Assembly (NCBI RefSeq): GCF_000165425.1
Contig: NW_001799433.1
Location: 49,587-113,586, forward strand
Length of the DNA stretch: 64,000 bases
Source of the DNA: Paramecium tetraurelia
Taxonomy: Eukaryota; Ciliophora; Oligohymenophorea; Peniculida; Parameciidae
Direction of reading: 5' to 3'
Numbering within the stretch: position 1 is the stretch's first letter; the number at the start of each line of letters is the position of its first letter. Both the position numbers and the translations under genes were made by a program. The notes beneath the pieces were generated by a model. It was not told where the DNA came from. It made no database searches and worked only from the letters and a program-made list of their open reading frames with translations. This document shows positions 38,859-49,473 of this stretch, piece by piece.

Positions 38859-41158
38859 TCACGTAAGGAGATTCATGTACCTTTCCTGGCAGTAGAATAT
38901 TTTATTTAAAAGAAACTTTTTTTGCAGAAGTACCTCAGAATTTAATAACTATTTACTTCGACTAGAAGTGGTGAAAAATGATTTCTCAAGACTTTACTAA
39001 GTATGTTATTTCGATGAAATAATCTATTTAAGTTCTCTTTATGATGGTATTTTTTTTTATTCTTCAATAAACTTATAACCACCTCCTTTCCAGTCATAAA
39101 CAAATTTAGATAAATTTCTATTGGTTGTTATTAATGGTAAAGCTACCATAGATTTGGAGTCAATTATTTTCTAAGGAGGTGCTTTTGCCAATGCATTTGG
39201 TTTTGGTAGAATTGGAGTGGAGAGATTATCTAGTATTTTAGTACGAGGTGTTCTAGGAACGTAAGGTTTTACTTCCTTCAATTGTAAAGGTGTTTGAAGT
39301 CTTGGACTGAAGATCGACTTTGGAGATTCCTTTCTTTACAAATATGCTTCTCTATTGAAATAATGATCTAATCTAAAAATGGCAAAATACCTTTAATTTT
39401 TGGCAATGGATAATGCTTTAGTTTTGCTTTTGTTCCATCAATCACTTCGGTTGTAGTGTCGATTTGGGAATAATGCTGTACTGATTGATTTTTACCATGC
39501 TAAATGATATGTTTTCTTTGATCTGCAATAATTCTATCTCTTAAACTAATTTAGCTCCTTTGAATAGCCATGATCCTTTCATGCTATTGCCTATGCAATT
39601 CATTTATTTATTCTTTCAGTTTGATTTCATACACTTCCAATCTTAGAATATGTTTCTCAATTAGATTAGTTAAGTATAATTTATAAGAATTTGATAAATT
39701 ACTCTAGTTGACATTCTAAATTTAATTAACTAAAATTACCTCTTCTAATGCTCTTCTTTGGATAGGAAAATTACTTGCTTGCATTTAAAACTTGATCAAT
39801 TGTTCTTAATAGTTATGTAATTATTTCTGATCTTATTCAATCTGATATCTTAAGGAATCTGCTGCATTTCTGTCTATTCCATCGATTCGCTGTAGATTTT
39901 CTTAACTTTCATTGACTGTAAATTTAATCTACTCAATTTCCCATTGGTACTTAAAAATAGATTAATTAATGTCTTGTTCATTATTAAAATGTTCAATTAT
40001 ATTTTCTTCATATAATTTGGTTTGTTCTTTTTCATTATTATTAACACCGGATTTTTAATTGGGCTTATGATTTAACTATTTCTTTAATTCTACGTTCTCG
40101 TTTATTAATTAATCATAGATTGATTTAAAATCTTCCTGATGATTACTTTATTGTAGATTCTTGATGGATCCTTAATTAAAAATCCCTGCAGCCATTGAAC
40201 AATATTCAAGTGTTTGGATGGTCTCTTCATAATTCGTTACTTAAGGAGAGACACAGCCAATAATAAGAGTTTTTGAATTACCACAAAAAGAGTCTTTGAG
40301 TATTTTAGTGAGTTTGCTGTTTCGATATGGGATGAATGGCTGAATATTTTTGCTCTGAGCTTCGCTTAGTAAGGATATGCAATCATTGAGAACTTATAAG
40401 GATGCAGACTTTTGTCCACCTTTCTCAAATCCAGCTAGATCAGCAATTATAAATTTAGAAACTGTGATTTCATTATTTGAACCTACAATATCTTGAATGT
40501 AGTTTGTAAAAATTAGAATTTCGTGTTGCTTGGTTGATTTTTGTCTTTTTCCATACTAGATTAAATTGATCACTTCTTAAGTGCTGGCAACATCAATTTC
40601 TCTCATTCCACTTATGACTATTCCTTTCTCTACATCATCTTTGATGTCGAGATTGCTGTTCATATTGTTTAGTAAATCGTAGAGTTACTCTTATTACAAT
40701 TCTAAATATGAAAATTTCATCTACACTTTCCTTTTTTTATTGTGAATAGTTTAATATAGTTAATTAAGAGCTCGTATTAATAATCCATAATCTTCATTCA
40801 ATTTCACAAGTCTTAATTATTGGAAATATTTACGTATGAGTTTTTCCAGTTCCAGATGCCCCGTAACTAAAGAGCGTAACATTTATTCCATCCAACAGAG
40901 AAAGTACCTAATACTCAAGAGCCTTCTCAAATATATCCTTTTGAGAAGCTATTTAGTCAAAAATCCAATTGAACTTATAGGTCCTTTTGCCCTACTTAAC
41001 ATCCGCCTCTACTGGAGCAATTGCTGCTAAAGTCTCTTGATCTAAAACCTTTAGAGTGCTCTTGTCTTAAATCTCTAGATCTCTGTAGTTAATAGGTTTT
41101 ATTCGAATGACAACCTATAAAAATCAATACTAATTACTTTTATGTTTTCAAGTAACAT
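38859..41158 (-). CDS. Divergent kinesin motor protein
   Basis: From ATG 41158, MLLENIK, a 23-nt intron, then [35 protein letters not shown] and a P-loop [10 protein letters not shown] (about 40850) in a family that normally has GQTGxGKT. Later motifs are [19 protein letters not shown] and [16 protein letters not shown], equivalent to the switch and end of the motor core. A coiled coil follows and then a basic tail ([16 protein letters not shown]) to TGA 38861-38859. The motor is clearly kinesin but diverged; ATPase residues G, K and T of the P-loop remain. Subfamily not assignable. Confidence 0.85.
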
Positions 41159-41693
41159 TTTAATTAATAATGATAATTATTTACAAAGTCACTAATAATA
41201 TATGTAAATATATTATGTATAAGTTAAAGATGAAATATTAAATAATTATTATTTATTCATTTAAAATAAAATATTATTTTACTTTTATTATATAAACTAA
41301 TTCTATACACTTTAGATTATTTTGCAATAAAATAAAGTTTGGAAGGTTAATCTGTTAGTTTTTTGAGAGTCACTATTGTCTTTGCTCATTTATGTAATTT
41401 AGTACTAAAGTTAATTGGCTTAAAAAGATTTTCAGATTCATTTACAGCATGGTTGTCTCATTTTTTTAGCTATAAGAAAGATCTAGTCTTAGAATTCTAA
41501 TTTATCACCACTCTTTTGACAGGTTTAAAATATGATAATACGATCTATCATCGTTTTATCGTATTTAATCAAAAGATAAGTTTGTTAAGCGAGAATATTT
41601 TTCTATAAATGATTTAATTATCTTGATATTTTATCTGTACATTTTATAGAAATATTTACAATTTCTCGAATATTATTATCCAAAATAATATCA
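41159..41693. other. AT-rich spacer with short inverted repeat
   Basis: About 535 bp between the divergent kinesin gene and ubiquitin-like gene C. It holds an inverted repeat AATACGAT (41537-41544) and ATCGTATT (41558-41565) with a 13-nt loop, about 130 bp before gene C. Unlike genes A, B and D, gene C does not share the TATAAAAG-type flank. Confidence 0.45.
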
Positions 41694-42040
41694 ATGAAGT
41701 CTTGTTAAATTGAAGAAGAGGATATGCATCCTACAACTTAACCAGGGTTTATTACTGTTGTAGTTAAAGTAAGCTGTAACATTTTCACAAATGTGACAAG
41801 CATCAAAATAGATCCATAAATTCCATTTAACTTATTTTGCAATTTAGTTAAAGAGATGATATTCTCGTCAATTGATTAAAGTATTAAACATTAATATATA
41901 TTTTAGAGTAAGCCGACACAAATTTTGAATACATAAAATAGAACTAAGTAATTGAAGAGAAAGAAATAAAAAGTTTATTAGAATTGGGATTTACAAATCA
42001 AGATGTTTTGGAAATTAAATTTAAATTGAGGGGTGGCTGA
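41694..42040 (+). CDS. Ubiquitin-like protein C, ending exactly in Gly-Gly
   Basis: Exon 1 starts MKSCQIEEEDMHPTTQPG at 41694; a 26-nt intron at 41881-41906 leaves 321 nt, 106 aa plus TGA 42038-42040. The layout matches proteins A, B and D: FITVVVKVSCN, DPQIPFNLFCNLVKEMIFSS as the helix, NFEYIKQNQVIEEKEIKSLL and LELGFTNQDVLEIKFKLRGG at the very end. The tail resembles ubiquitin's LRLRGG and needs no processing, so it is the best candidate of the four for a conjugated modifier. It is the most diverged member and lies 14 kb from the others. Confidence 0.78.
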
Positions 42041-42326
42041 TTCGCATTTAATGTGCTTTAATGATGTATATAAACATTTCTTATAATAAATTCTAATTAT
42101 TAATAGAATAAGGATAATAATATTGTTATTATTTAATAATAAAGAGCAGTATAGTGATCAATTGATACTAATTACAATCCATCTCCTAATCAACATTAAT
42201 TATAAATTAAAAATCAATATGTCAAAATAATTAAAATTATGATATATATCTAACTAATCTACACTATGCTAATGGTTTCTGAGCTATCAAGAGAATATCC
42301 TATTAGAAAACTTTTTGAATTAGCTG

Positions 42327-42944
42327 ATGAAATTTAGTAAGAAGAGCAATGTTTTTATTATTGGATTTCGTTTAGATGAAAAATTAAATTAGTAAATTTA
42401 AAGAGTATTAAGGGAAAAGGATAATAAGTTATTAATGATCTAAGGAAAATTAATTGTTTCCAAAAAATGCATTCATAAGATATAGAAAAAAATAGACAAT
42501 AATATTTAAAGGTATTCTTATGAGATGAGAGAAACTGAGGAATAAATGATTACAATTACAATAGTAATAGAAAAACTTAATGATACAAAAACCTTTTTAA
42601 TATTAGTTGCAGTTAGAATAACAGAATCTTAATAATAAATACAAAGATATTAAAATTATATCTAATAATTAGATGTTGCTTATAAACAAAGATTTAATTC
42701 ATAAATTCAATAACTATCTAATTTGTAAGTACATGGAAGGAAAATATATTTTAGAACAGAGATGCAAAATGGATACGTAATTGGAGAAATAAATTTCAAG
42801 GACATCTAATTGTTGCCAATAACAGATAGTGAGGGAATTAAAATGGGCTGGAGACAATAGTATAATTAATTATAAAAGATTTTTATTGGAATTTGTAGGA
42901 GAGAGAAGTAGTTTGAATAAATGATCCAATATAATTGTAAGTGA
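42327..42944 (+). CDS. Unknown Gln/Ile-rich protein
   Basis: An open frame starts MKFSKKSNVFIIGFRLDEKL and runs to TGA 42942-42944, about 200 aa, with an optional in-frame 30-nt intron near 42726-42755. The middle is helical (QQIQRVLREKDNKLLMIQGK, EMRETEEQMITITIVIEKLN) and the end reads NGYVIGEINFKDIQLLPIT. Coding-like sequence continues to about 43075 in other frames, so the true 3' end may lie there. It directly follows ubiquitin-like gene C, but nothing shows a link. Confidence 0.42.
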
Positions 42945-43100
42945 AATTGTAGATTTGTAATAGGAGTCTAGAGTTCTCAAAAACTATTTAGTTTAGGGTC
43001 TAAGAAGAAAGTGAGAATCAGGGATGAAGTCTATAATGTGAAAGTGAAGAATCATCTTATTTAATACCTATAAAAGATGAAAAAACTTTATTAATTAATT

Positions 43101-45003
43101 AATGAATTAAGACACCACCAATGTGATTTTAGTAGTGATTACTAACAAGGCGAATAAGACTCTTGGACATGACAAGTATTTCAAAGTGTTCAGCCAATTC
43201 GGTACAATTCAGAGGGTAAGGATGCTATTAGCATATATAGATGCTCATTTTCGAAAGATCATTGACATGGAAGACATTTGTAGAATTTGATAATCCTGAG
43301 TCTGCAATTAAGGCAAGATAAGTTATGAATGACAAACCTTTTTGTGATGATTCGTAATTGATGATGAATGTATATGCAAGTAAGCTGACATACATCACAT
43401 TTTAAGAGAATAATACTGGCGGTGTTGGTATAACCATATATTTACTTAGATTACACTTTGTTACGTAAGTAATAACAACCTGCTCAAAAACCACCTTAAT
43501 AACCTATTCCAATCTAATTTCTTTAATCACAAATGTAATTTCAGCATCAAATGTCTTAATAGATACAATAAATTAATTCTTTTATGGGTTAACTTTAGTA
43601 GGTGAGTGCTGAAGGGTTCTCCACAACAATGATTTCTTCATCTGACTTATAGTCATAGATTGAAAAGTAGCAGTCATTGTTGAATCAAATATATGAATGC
43701 CAAGCGAATTTCCAACACTTAACAGATCAATATCAAAACTTCCTATAAGACGTTAACAAATAAGAGGAGACCTAAGCAACCACTGTGTAATAGAAGTAAT
43801 CAAATAGAAAGAAGCTGACTTTGCCAGCAGATCAGAAGAAGAAAACTGATTAAATAGAATTTATACAGAGTTATCGAGATAACAATACAGAAAGCTTATT
43901 TAATAGTTAAGATTAGAAGATTGAGGATGATGATTTGAATTTCTAAGGTCTGGGATTAAGAGAATCGGATGATGAAATCGTTGGATCTGAACATTGCGAT
44001 GATGAAGATGAGGAAGATGAAGAATAAAATGAATTCCTAAAATACTTTGATCAGAACTCAGACAACAAATAAATCAACAATTTCTAAAATGCTTTTCAAA
44101 ATAATGACAAACCCTAATAACAATTCTAATCATAATAATTACAACAATCAAATCTATCTTAAACCTCCTCTTAGCCTACTTCATCTTCTAATTTGGATTA
44201 ATTCAAAAATAAAATTATCAGAATGCCTGTATCCAAGAGTTAGACTTTACAATAAGTAGAAAAATAGTAATTGGATAAAATGCAATAAAGTGCTGACAAA
44301 ATAGAAGAATACATTAATCCTAAGTTTTTACAATGTATATTAATTGTAATATGTGATAGCTGTGCGAAAATCCAGAGTAATCTATGCAAGATGGTTTGAC
44401 AAAAAAGTCGTGACTTCTCAAATGCTTTATAACTTATTTAGTATTTATGGCAACATCGATAAAATGATCTACCTAAAGGAGAGATCTAGTGCTCTCATCT
44501 AATATGTTACTTAAGACCATGCTGCCATTGCTAAAGAATCTCTAAACGATATCATGTTTTATGGACAATCTATTAAAGTAATTATATTCTTCATTTATTA
44601 CTAGATCTTTTTTTCGAACTACGAAGAAATTTCACTAAAGACTTAACCAACTAAACCTGGAGAATTCACTCAAGATGTCAAAACCCAAGAAGAGTACTTT
44701 TAGGGAGGAGAAGAAACTCATAGAATCAAACCTGATAGCACTTATACTTTAGCCCCACCTTGTGATACTATATAGGTGTCCAACTTGACAAAAAATTCAT
44801 GCCAAGTTGCAGTCTTATAGCAATACCTTTAAGATTATGGTCAAATTAAATAATACAAATTAGTCACGAATGCTACGAAGTACATGGCCATTCTCAAGTA
44901 CCCAAGCACAGAAGTGGCTATAACTGTTTTGGCTAATAATAATGGATTGGAATTGGATGGTAAATAAATTTAAATAAATTTCTCAAAACAAAAACTCATA
45001 TGA
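43101..45003 (+). CDS. PTB/hnRNP L-like RNA-binding protein with several RRMs
   Basis: Starts MNQDTTNVILVVITNKANKT. RRM 1: HDKYFKVFSQFGTIQRMLIF and TFVEFDNPESAIKARQVMND. A Gln-rich linker and an acidic block (CDDEDEEDEEQ) follow, then RRM 2: NLFSIYGNIDKMIYLKERSS, ALIQYVTQDHAAIAKESLND; and RRM 3: VSNLTKNSCQVAVLQQYLQD and YMAILKYPSTEVAITVLANN, ending INFSKQKLI at TGA 45001-45003. The atypical RNP motifs and spacing resemble the polypyrimidine-tract-binding/hnRNP L family, which controls splicing and mRNA fate. Introns: 25 nt near 43216, 28 nt near 43422, 25 nt near 44332 and 27 nt near 44580. The next gene starts 20 bp on. Confidence 0.82.
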
Positions 45004-45023
45004 AAAATTTTTATGTTATTAAT

Positions 45024-45756
45024 ATGATATAAAAAAAAATAGTACTCAAATTAGCTATTAAACATAATCCACCAAGTTTATTCGTCATCTATCGTTACAA
45101 TTTGAAAGATAAAAAACTCAGAAGGTCACTCAATCTGATTATTTTAGATATCGAATTGAGCTTAATTCCTTGGTCTATATGGCAACTCCAGATTTAATCA
45201 CTTAGCAACTCTATATTGAACATGATGATTATTTAAATGACAATAATGTGGAGTATGAATAAGTATATAGACTGGTTTAAATGCTATATGATCATCAACA
45301 ATAGAAAAGTGGAACGAGAAGATCAGTCATCAAAAACCTTGATCAAGTTGAATCCTATATCGAGAGCGATTAAGATGAATTAAATAAGAGTATAATGATG
45401 GAACAAGATGATAATTGGCAAACTCCTCCTAATAGAAGAACAGGTATTTTGATATCAATTGAATTCAAGAAACTATCTATCCAAAAGACAATAGTAAATT
45501 TAAATAAGTACCTTCCAGCGAAAGCATGAATTTAAGCATCAGCGGAATGTAGAATTTTATGTAGGGTTAATAGAAAAAGCCAAATAATCTTACGTATTTA
45601 CCTATCCATAATTTTGATGAATAAATTAACAAAAATAGGCGATTTGTAGAGGATTAAATTCAATAAAACCAATAAAGCTATTTTAAGAATAAATTCATTG
45701 AGTTACCACAGCCTTTACTTAACAGAAATAATTAAAAAATCAATAATTATTATTGA
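45024..45756 (+). CDS. CEP19: CEP19-like centrosomal/basal-body protein
   Basis: Starts MIQKKIVLKLAIKHNPPSLF and VIYRYNLKDKKLRRYRIELN (the join is over a 23-nt intron near 45123-45145), then HDDYLNDNNVEYEQVYRLVQ. This order matches CEP19: a KxxPPxxxxxY strand, KLRxRxxxL, then YLxxxxxxxxQxxRLLxxL. CEP19 sits at the distal mother centriole and brings RABL2 and IFT-B to the cilium base. A second intron of 25-26 nt lies near 45443. The C-terminal 80 aa are Gln/Asn-rich and not conserved. End at TGA 45754-45756. Confidence 0.62.
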
Positions 45757-46368
45757 TATAAAATTCATAATCTATTTCTCATCTTTCTTTCTATTTTTTC
45801 ATCAAATTTGCTCTTACACATCTTCTTATGGTAAGGATTTTAAATTTCAACTATTAATTATATGATATTTTTATTCGAAAAAATATGAATGATTCTATAT
45901 TTTATATAAATATAATATTTGAACTTTTTAAGATTCTAAAATGTCGAATCAATAGTTACTTTTGAATTATTTTCCCTTATTTTTTTATACTTTACTTTTA
46001 TTAATCTATTATTACTTAGGGAAATTTATATTATTAGATTAAATTATATTAAATATTTTATAAGTATCTTTTTTATTTAGATTCTTAATTTGTAAATTCT
46101 ACTTCAAAAAAAGATTTTAGATGAAAGCATGAAGATCACCGCTCATAATTTTAAGAGGCTCAACTAAAGAATTAGATCATTAAAACCATAGTAAAATCCA
46201 AAAATAATTCTATGAAAGTTCTAATTAAAAGTTACTGTTTTTTAGTTGTGTAAAGTATCACACAAAAAATAAAAAATAATGATATATATATAAAAAGGAA
46301 GAATGGCTAATAATTATTTATAATATTATATAATATAGAAATTCTAAATAACTTTACTAAAATTAAAA
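45757..46368. other. AT-rich spacer
   Basis: About 610 bp; strongly AT-rich, with a TATATATATA run near 46280 before the SAXO gene. No protein-like frame seen. Confidence 0.45.
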
Positions 46369-47211
46369 ATGAGCATAGAAGATGTAATGTTGGAAGCCCA
46401 TAAATTGGGGTATCATATAGATGAAAAAACAGTGAAACATAATTTTGAGTATTTTAAACATAACCTAAACATGTGTGTATGTGCAAATTGTTAATGTGGA
46501 AATTGTTAATGCAGGAATCCCAGATTTTAATTGGCTACAAGTTATAGAAAAATGTCCTTAACACCTAAAGTCAGTGTAAAAGATACTCCTATCACTATAA
46601 GTCCAAGTTTTTATTAGACATTTGAGAATTCTTATAGGTAGATGCAAGGTCTCCCAAATTAATTTGTTACAAGCAATTAAAGGTAATATAGAGGATTCAG
46701 TCTGGCTGATACTCCTGTGAGATCTGCTAAATCTGGAGTGGCAAACTCTATTTCTTTTGAGGGGAATACCAGTTATAAACAGTTCTTTTAAGATAAACCT
46801 CAATAAAAGTATTTGCAATTCAAGAGACCATATGAAAAGCATACAGGTCCTTTAAAAATAAGTTAATTGAAAACATAGAATTAAAGGGCTTATTAAAGGC
46901 TTAAGATAGAGTCCTAAAGAGCTAATGCGGATTAAAATTAGAGGGATCAAATTTTTAGAGTGTAATATTTAATTCATTAAGTAATTAGCAATTTATCGAT
47001 TCCAATGAATACGATTTATTAATCTTCTTTTAAAGAGATTGGTCATTTAAGTTAATCATTAGGTAGAGAAGAGTGTAAAAAGAGGAAATAAGAGAATCTT
47101 TAATGCATAAATCAAATTACGTTGCCTTTTTAAGCGAAATCAGTTTCAAACTAATAGTATAGAAATAACCCTCTGTTTTTTTGTCCGGCTAAATTATAAA
47201 AATATTAATGA
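46369..47211 (+). CDS. SAXO/MAP6-family microtubule-stabilising protein
   Basis: One exon of about 280 aa. Near residue 40 it has CVCANCQCGNCQCRNP, the cysteine cluster seen at the start of SAXO (FAM154) proteins, followed by spaced Mn-type motifs: TSYRKM, TPITISPSFYQTF, NTSYKQFF, KRPYEKHTGPL, IPMNTIYQSSFKEI and PFQAKSVSNQQYRN. SAXO proteins bind and stabilise microtubules of cilia and centrioles through these repeats; several have been placed inside axonemal doublets. End at TGA 47209-47211. Confidence 0.78.
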
Positions 47212-47228
47212 ATACTTATAATTTATAA

Positions 47229-47640
47229 TCAAGAGTAAATCAAGAAATTTAAAGAGCTCTTTGCAATGTTTTACAAGGATAGATTAGGAACCATTTCAAA
47301 AATGAAATCTGTAATCTGATGAAAGAATGTGGAGAAATCCTACACCTTAATATTGAAGAAAATGACTTAAAGAAGTAGATGTTGATGGAAATGGAGATGT
47401 GGATTTTTTGATGAATTTATTGTTTTGATGGGGAAAAGAATGAGAGAAGAAGAAACAAATCAAGAATTGAACTAGGCATATAATGCATTATATTTAGATA
47501 AAGATTGATTTCTATAGTAAAAATTACCAGAAAATGACTAAATGAATTATTCTTAAAGGTGATTTGGATAAAGATGGCAAATTTAGTTTTGATGAATTTA
47601 TTAGATTATTAGATTTATTACCCTAAATGATAAGAAAGAT
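47229..47640 (+). pseudogene. Calmodulin-like pseudogene, multiply frameshifted
   Basis: Fragments in different forward frames line up in order with calmodulin: a start resembling FKELFAMFYKD, then NEICNLMKECGEI, then VDGNGDVDF, then DEFIVLMGKRMREEE, a remnant of EF-hand 3 with in-frame TGA, and DLDKDGKFSFDEFIRLLDLL for EF-hand 4. At least four frame changes and an internal TGA separate them, and no GT...AG introns restore the frame. EF-hand 1 has also lost its acidic loop residues. It lies head-to-head in sequence terms with an intact EF-hand gene on the other strand but is closer to calmodulin than to that gene. Confidence 0.72.
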
Positions 47641-47780
47641 TACATACTAATACATTAAAATAATGTATGATTTAAGAAAAACCAAATATGTATTGAAAAA
47701 TTTTTAAAATAATAGCAACCTTTTCTTCAAGAAATCATATCTTCATATAAACTTAACTGTTAAATATTTGTTTATTTGAA

Positions 47781-48614
47781 TCATTCTAAAACAATTCCTT
47801 ATTATTTTAGACTTCTGATAACCAATGCCTCGTAATCCTTTAGAAACACTTTGCCATCTCGGTCTTCATCTGCCATTTCCATCCACAATTCTACATCTTC
47901 TTGAGTAGGTTCAATTGACATTCCCATCAATTTATATGTTTCCTGAAGCAATGATGGAACCTAAATGACTTGCCTTTATTTTTACATGCTTTTCTGTAAT
48001 GAATCCATTTTTTTCTGTATCCAACATTCTAAAAATTCTTCTTGCTACTTCCAATCTCTCTTACACCACTGAACTGTAAGTTGTTTTAACTGGAGGGGAA
48101 TTAGGGATGGATGAAGCCTAATTAGTGACTACAGTTTATTTTTGAACTGTTATAACTTTGCTATTCTGGTTGCTTGATACTTATCTGTTGATATTGCTTG
48201 TCTCATAAGACCTTTGTTGATTTGTGTTTTGTTCAGGTACTGCTCTTTCGCTTCTTTCACTTCTATCGAAATTACCTCCAAAGTATTTTATGCACAAAGC
48301 TTCAATATCCTTATCCGTCACCATCCCACATTAGCGTCCTAAAATAATTCTGTATCATTGGTACTGTCTATGATTCTGGAAAAAGCAGCAATATCTGTTG
48401 GAGTTGGATTGAATCCTTTATTCATGGCTCTGTAACAATCTGATTGTATGTAGCCCACTTCGAAGGAATCTAATGTGCCGTTTCCATCCCCATCATAAAT
48501 TGACATAATTTTCTTTGCTAATGCTTAGCACTCTTCCTTTGTCATAATTCCTCCAAATTGAACTGAATCAGACATTTTCAAGGTTGAATATTTGATATCC
48601 CTATTAGGATCCAT
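47781..48614 (-). CDS. EF-hand calcium-binding protein
   Basis: From ATG 48614 (MDPNRDIKYSTLKMSDSVQF) to TGA 47783-47781, about 260 aa, with introns of 26 nt near 48340 and 25 nt near 47958. Three EF-hand loops can be read: DGDGNGTLDSFE (complete), DTEKNGFITEKH (complete-looking) and DEDRDGKVFLKD (last position D instead of E). Between loops 1 and 2 lies a 70-residue low-complexity linker rich in Ser, Asn and Gln. It is probably a calcium sensor, not a calmodulin; a calmodulin-like relic is 140 bp away. Confidence 0.78.
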
Positions 48615-48997
48615 CTAAACTCTTAATAATTATTTAATATTATGCTATCACTCTGTAAATCTCTTTTTATTGATTGTCAATACAAAATAAGTCAAAACCT
48701 GACGTATATTAGATTACCAAAAACGAAAATAAATGGAAATCATATATTTCTGATTTTTAGATTACTAGTCGTTGTTAATATTTATATTGTACTATATTTG
48801 AATAAAATAAAGATGAATCCATTATAATTGCTTGACATCTCGAGAAATACAAGGGTATCAAACTTCCTCTAACCCCATCATTCAAGTAATAAAATTAGAA
48901 TAGTAAGGTTTATTACACAGTTAGGATGCCTTACTGGATACTAATAAGGATATCTATAAATAACTAATACAATATCATTTGAATTATAATAAATATT
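48615..48997. other. Spacer between divergent genes
   Basis: About 380 bp. A short forward frame at about 48813 (MNPLQLLDISRNTRVSNFLQ) runs to a TGA before 49000; I could not join it to the next gene, so it is not called. Confidence 0.35.
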
Positions 48998-49450
48998 ATG
49001 ACATTAACTATTTTAATTTTAGGAGGACTGTTGTTTTTGGCTCTCATTGGGATAATGTTAATTAAACACTTCTGTAATAAAAAATAATAAGTGGAAAGTA
49101 AAAGTCCAGAAGCAATTTAAAACAATTAGCATATTGATTTAGGTGATTAGGAAGTAATCCCTGATTCTCATTAGTCTCAAATTCATAAACAACAAATTTA
49201 AGTTAAATCGATAAAGTAATCTAATACTCCAAGCAGAAAAGGCAAATAAAAAAAAGAAAAATAGTTAATGGGCGAGATTGCATTTTAGTTTAATGATGAT
49301 AGTGATAATGAAAATGATAAAAATTCTTCAGGGACTGATTAGCAGCAGTCATTAAATATGAGAGAATAAGCGGAATTTAATTTTTAGTAATCGGAACATA
49401 ACTTAGAGGAGTTAGTAACGCCAACATAAGTAAATAGTTAAGAAATTTGA
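48998..49450 (+). CDS. Small single-pass membrane protein with Gln-rich cytoplasmic part
   Basis: MTLTILILGGLLFLALIGIM begins the protein with a membrane segment or uncleaved signal anchor, followed by HFCNKKQQ and about 120 hydrophilic residues rich in Gln, Ser and Asp (FNDDSDNENDKNSSGTDQQ), ending VTPTQVNSQEI at TGA 49448-49450. No known domain. PIG-Q starts 23 bp downstream on the same strand. Confidence 0.55.
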
Positions 49451-49473
49451 GTATAATTATATATATTTTTTAA

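Noticed and set aside
41537-41565. Inverted repeat AATACGAT...ATCGTATT as an operator upstream of ubiquitin-like gene C
   Set aside because: Eight-base arms in AT-rich DNA can arise by chance and the other family members lack it, so it is only mentioned in the spacer.
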